Of a stretch of DNA of 64,000 nt, positions 63,216-64,000 are shown one piece after another. A program made the position numbers and the translations under genes. The DNA comes from Rhodanobacter sp. FDAARGOS 1247 (GTDB lineage: Bacteria > Pseudomonadota > Gammaproteobacteria > Xanthomonadales > Rhodanobacteraceae), in contig NZ_CP069535.1 of assembly GCF_016889805.1 (NCBI RefSeq), forward strand, positions 434,001 through 498,000. The letters are read 5' to 3'. The notes under the pieces are model-generated. The model was given only the letters and a program-made list of their open reading frames with translations. It had not been told where the DNA came from and ran no database searches. Position 1 is the first letter of the stretch. Every line of letters begins with the position of its first letter.

Positions 63216-64000
63216 TCAGTAGGCGAACTCGCGGAACACCGGGTCGACGATGCCGTTCCACGCGCCGTGGAACAGTTCCAGCTTGCGTTCGGCCGGGGTC
63301 TGGTTGGCCTGCACGATTTCGATCAGCGGTTCGAGGAAGATGCTTTCGTCGGCACCGTTCTTGTTCAAGCGGGCGCGGCGCTTGAGGCCGTGGGCGGCGA
63401 TCTTCAGCGCTTCCTCGGCCAGGTCGCGCACCGTGCCGCCGCGGAATGGCAGCTTCAGCGCGTGCTTCGGTACGCCGTCGCGCAGGGCGTGGCGCTCTGC
63501 CGGGGAGAAGTCCCTGATCAGGTCCCAGGCGGCGTCCAGCGCTTCCTGGTCGTACAGCAGGCCGACCCAGAACGCGGGCAAGGCGCACAGGCGATTCCAC
63601 GGGCCGCCGTCGGCGCCGCGCATTTCCAGGTACTGCTTCAGGCGCACTTCCGGGAAGGCCGTGGTGAGGTGGTCGGCGAAGTCCTTCATGGTGGCGTGCG
63701 TGCCGGGCAGGGCGGCCAGTTCGCCGGTCATGAACTGCTTGAAATCCTGGCCGGCGAGGTCGAGGTACTGGCCGTTCTGCAGGCTGAAGTACATCGGCAC
63801 GTCGAGGATGTAGTCGACGTAGCGTTCGTAACCGAAGCCGTCGGCGAAGACGAAGTCGAGCATGCCGGTGCGATCCTTGTCGGTATCGGTCCAGATGTGC
63901 GAGCGATACGACAGATAGCCGTTTGGACGTCCTTCGGTGAACGGCGAGTCGGCGAACAGCGCGGTGGCGATCGGCTGCAGCGCCAGGCTGGTGCGGAACT
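63216..64000 (-). CDS. gshA: Glutamate-cysteine ligase, plant-type (5' end outside window)
   Basis: About 261 C-terminal residues are visible. The sequence [18 protein letters not shown], then [18 protein letters not shown], and [18 protein letters not shown] is typical of the plant-type (class 3, GCS2-related) glutamate-cysteine ligase used by Xanthomonadales and other proteobacteria. It makes gamma-glutamylcysteine for glutathione, used by the two GSTs in the window. The gene continues off the right edge. Confidence 0.9.
   Translation of the reverse strand, partial: FRTSLALQPIATALFADSPFTEGRPNGYLSYRSHIWTDTDKDRTGMLDFVFADGFGYERYVDYILDVPMYFSLQNGQYLDLAGQDFKQFMTGELAALPGTHATMKDFADHLTTAFPEVRLKQYLEMRGADGGPWNRLCALPAFWVGLLYDQEALDAAWDLIRDFSPAERHALRDGVPKHALKLPFRGGTVRDLAEEALKIAAHGLKRRARLNKNGADESIFLEPLIEIVQANQTPAERKLELFHGAWNGIVDPVFREFAY

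Overview
The window is high-GC bacterial DNA with dense coding, short intergenic gaps and strong G/C bias at third codon positions. The gene complement points to a gammaproteobacterium of the Xanthomonadales, most likely Rhodanobacteraceae (Rhodanobacter, Dyella, Frateuria or a relative). The evidence is the plant-type glutamate-cysteine ligase, Mg-type HemB, class II PyrC, RdgC, PlsB and Rep, plus intergenic palindromes and GGGAACG-type repeats common in that order. The genus is inferred. No tRNA, rRNA, CRISPR array, insertion sequence or prophage was seen.

Layout. 1-12.1 kb is an accessory, secretion-oriented region. A MalT-like LuxR-family ATPase regulator (3' end outside the window) is divergent from a secreted M4 metalloprotease. 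Next come a 1796-residue repetitive autotransporter and three tightly packed genes: a TIGR03032-type predicted beta-propeller, an exported EF-hand protein and a weakly GNAT-like protein. 12.2-31.4 kb holds mixed metabolism and envelope genes: rdgC, a YgjP-type metallopeptidase, a methyltransferase, a sterol-desaturase homologue, an M1 aminopeptidase, two GSTs, a Rossmann/DoxX-type fusion, pip, a Tat-exported phosphoesterase lipoprotein, an Lrp regulator divergent from an EamA exporter, a DUF2249/FmdE-like pair behind an FNR-type box, a secreted metalloprotease with FG-GAP repeats, a TMEM175-like channel and ubiE. 31.4-50.3 kb holds plsB, lipoproteins, rep, a halogenase-like flavoprotein, tdk, a nitroreductase-like protein, mutM, a four-gene Gld-like ABC system and a fatty-acid desaturase. 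50.3-64 kb is mostly housekeeping: rpmB-rpmG, secB-gpsA, a SNF2 helicase, glk with a HAD phosphatase, hemB, pyrC and the 3' part of gshA.

The most unusual material is partly non-coding. (1) A multi-hairpin intergenic element occurs three times (42.5, 44.3 and 57.2 kb), each time in the same orientation and each time overlapping the stop codon of the gene before it. (2) A 624-bp block of nested inverted repeats lies in front of pyrC. (3) A promoter and a rho-independent terminator, about 100 nt apart, between two lipoprotein genes look like a free-standing small RNA. (4) Paired GC-rich REP-like palindromes sit at two gene junctions. The autotransporter locus is the best candidate for an undescribed protein system.
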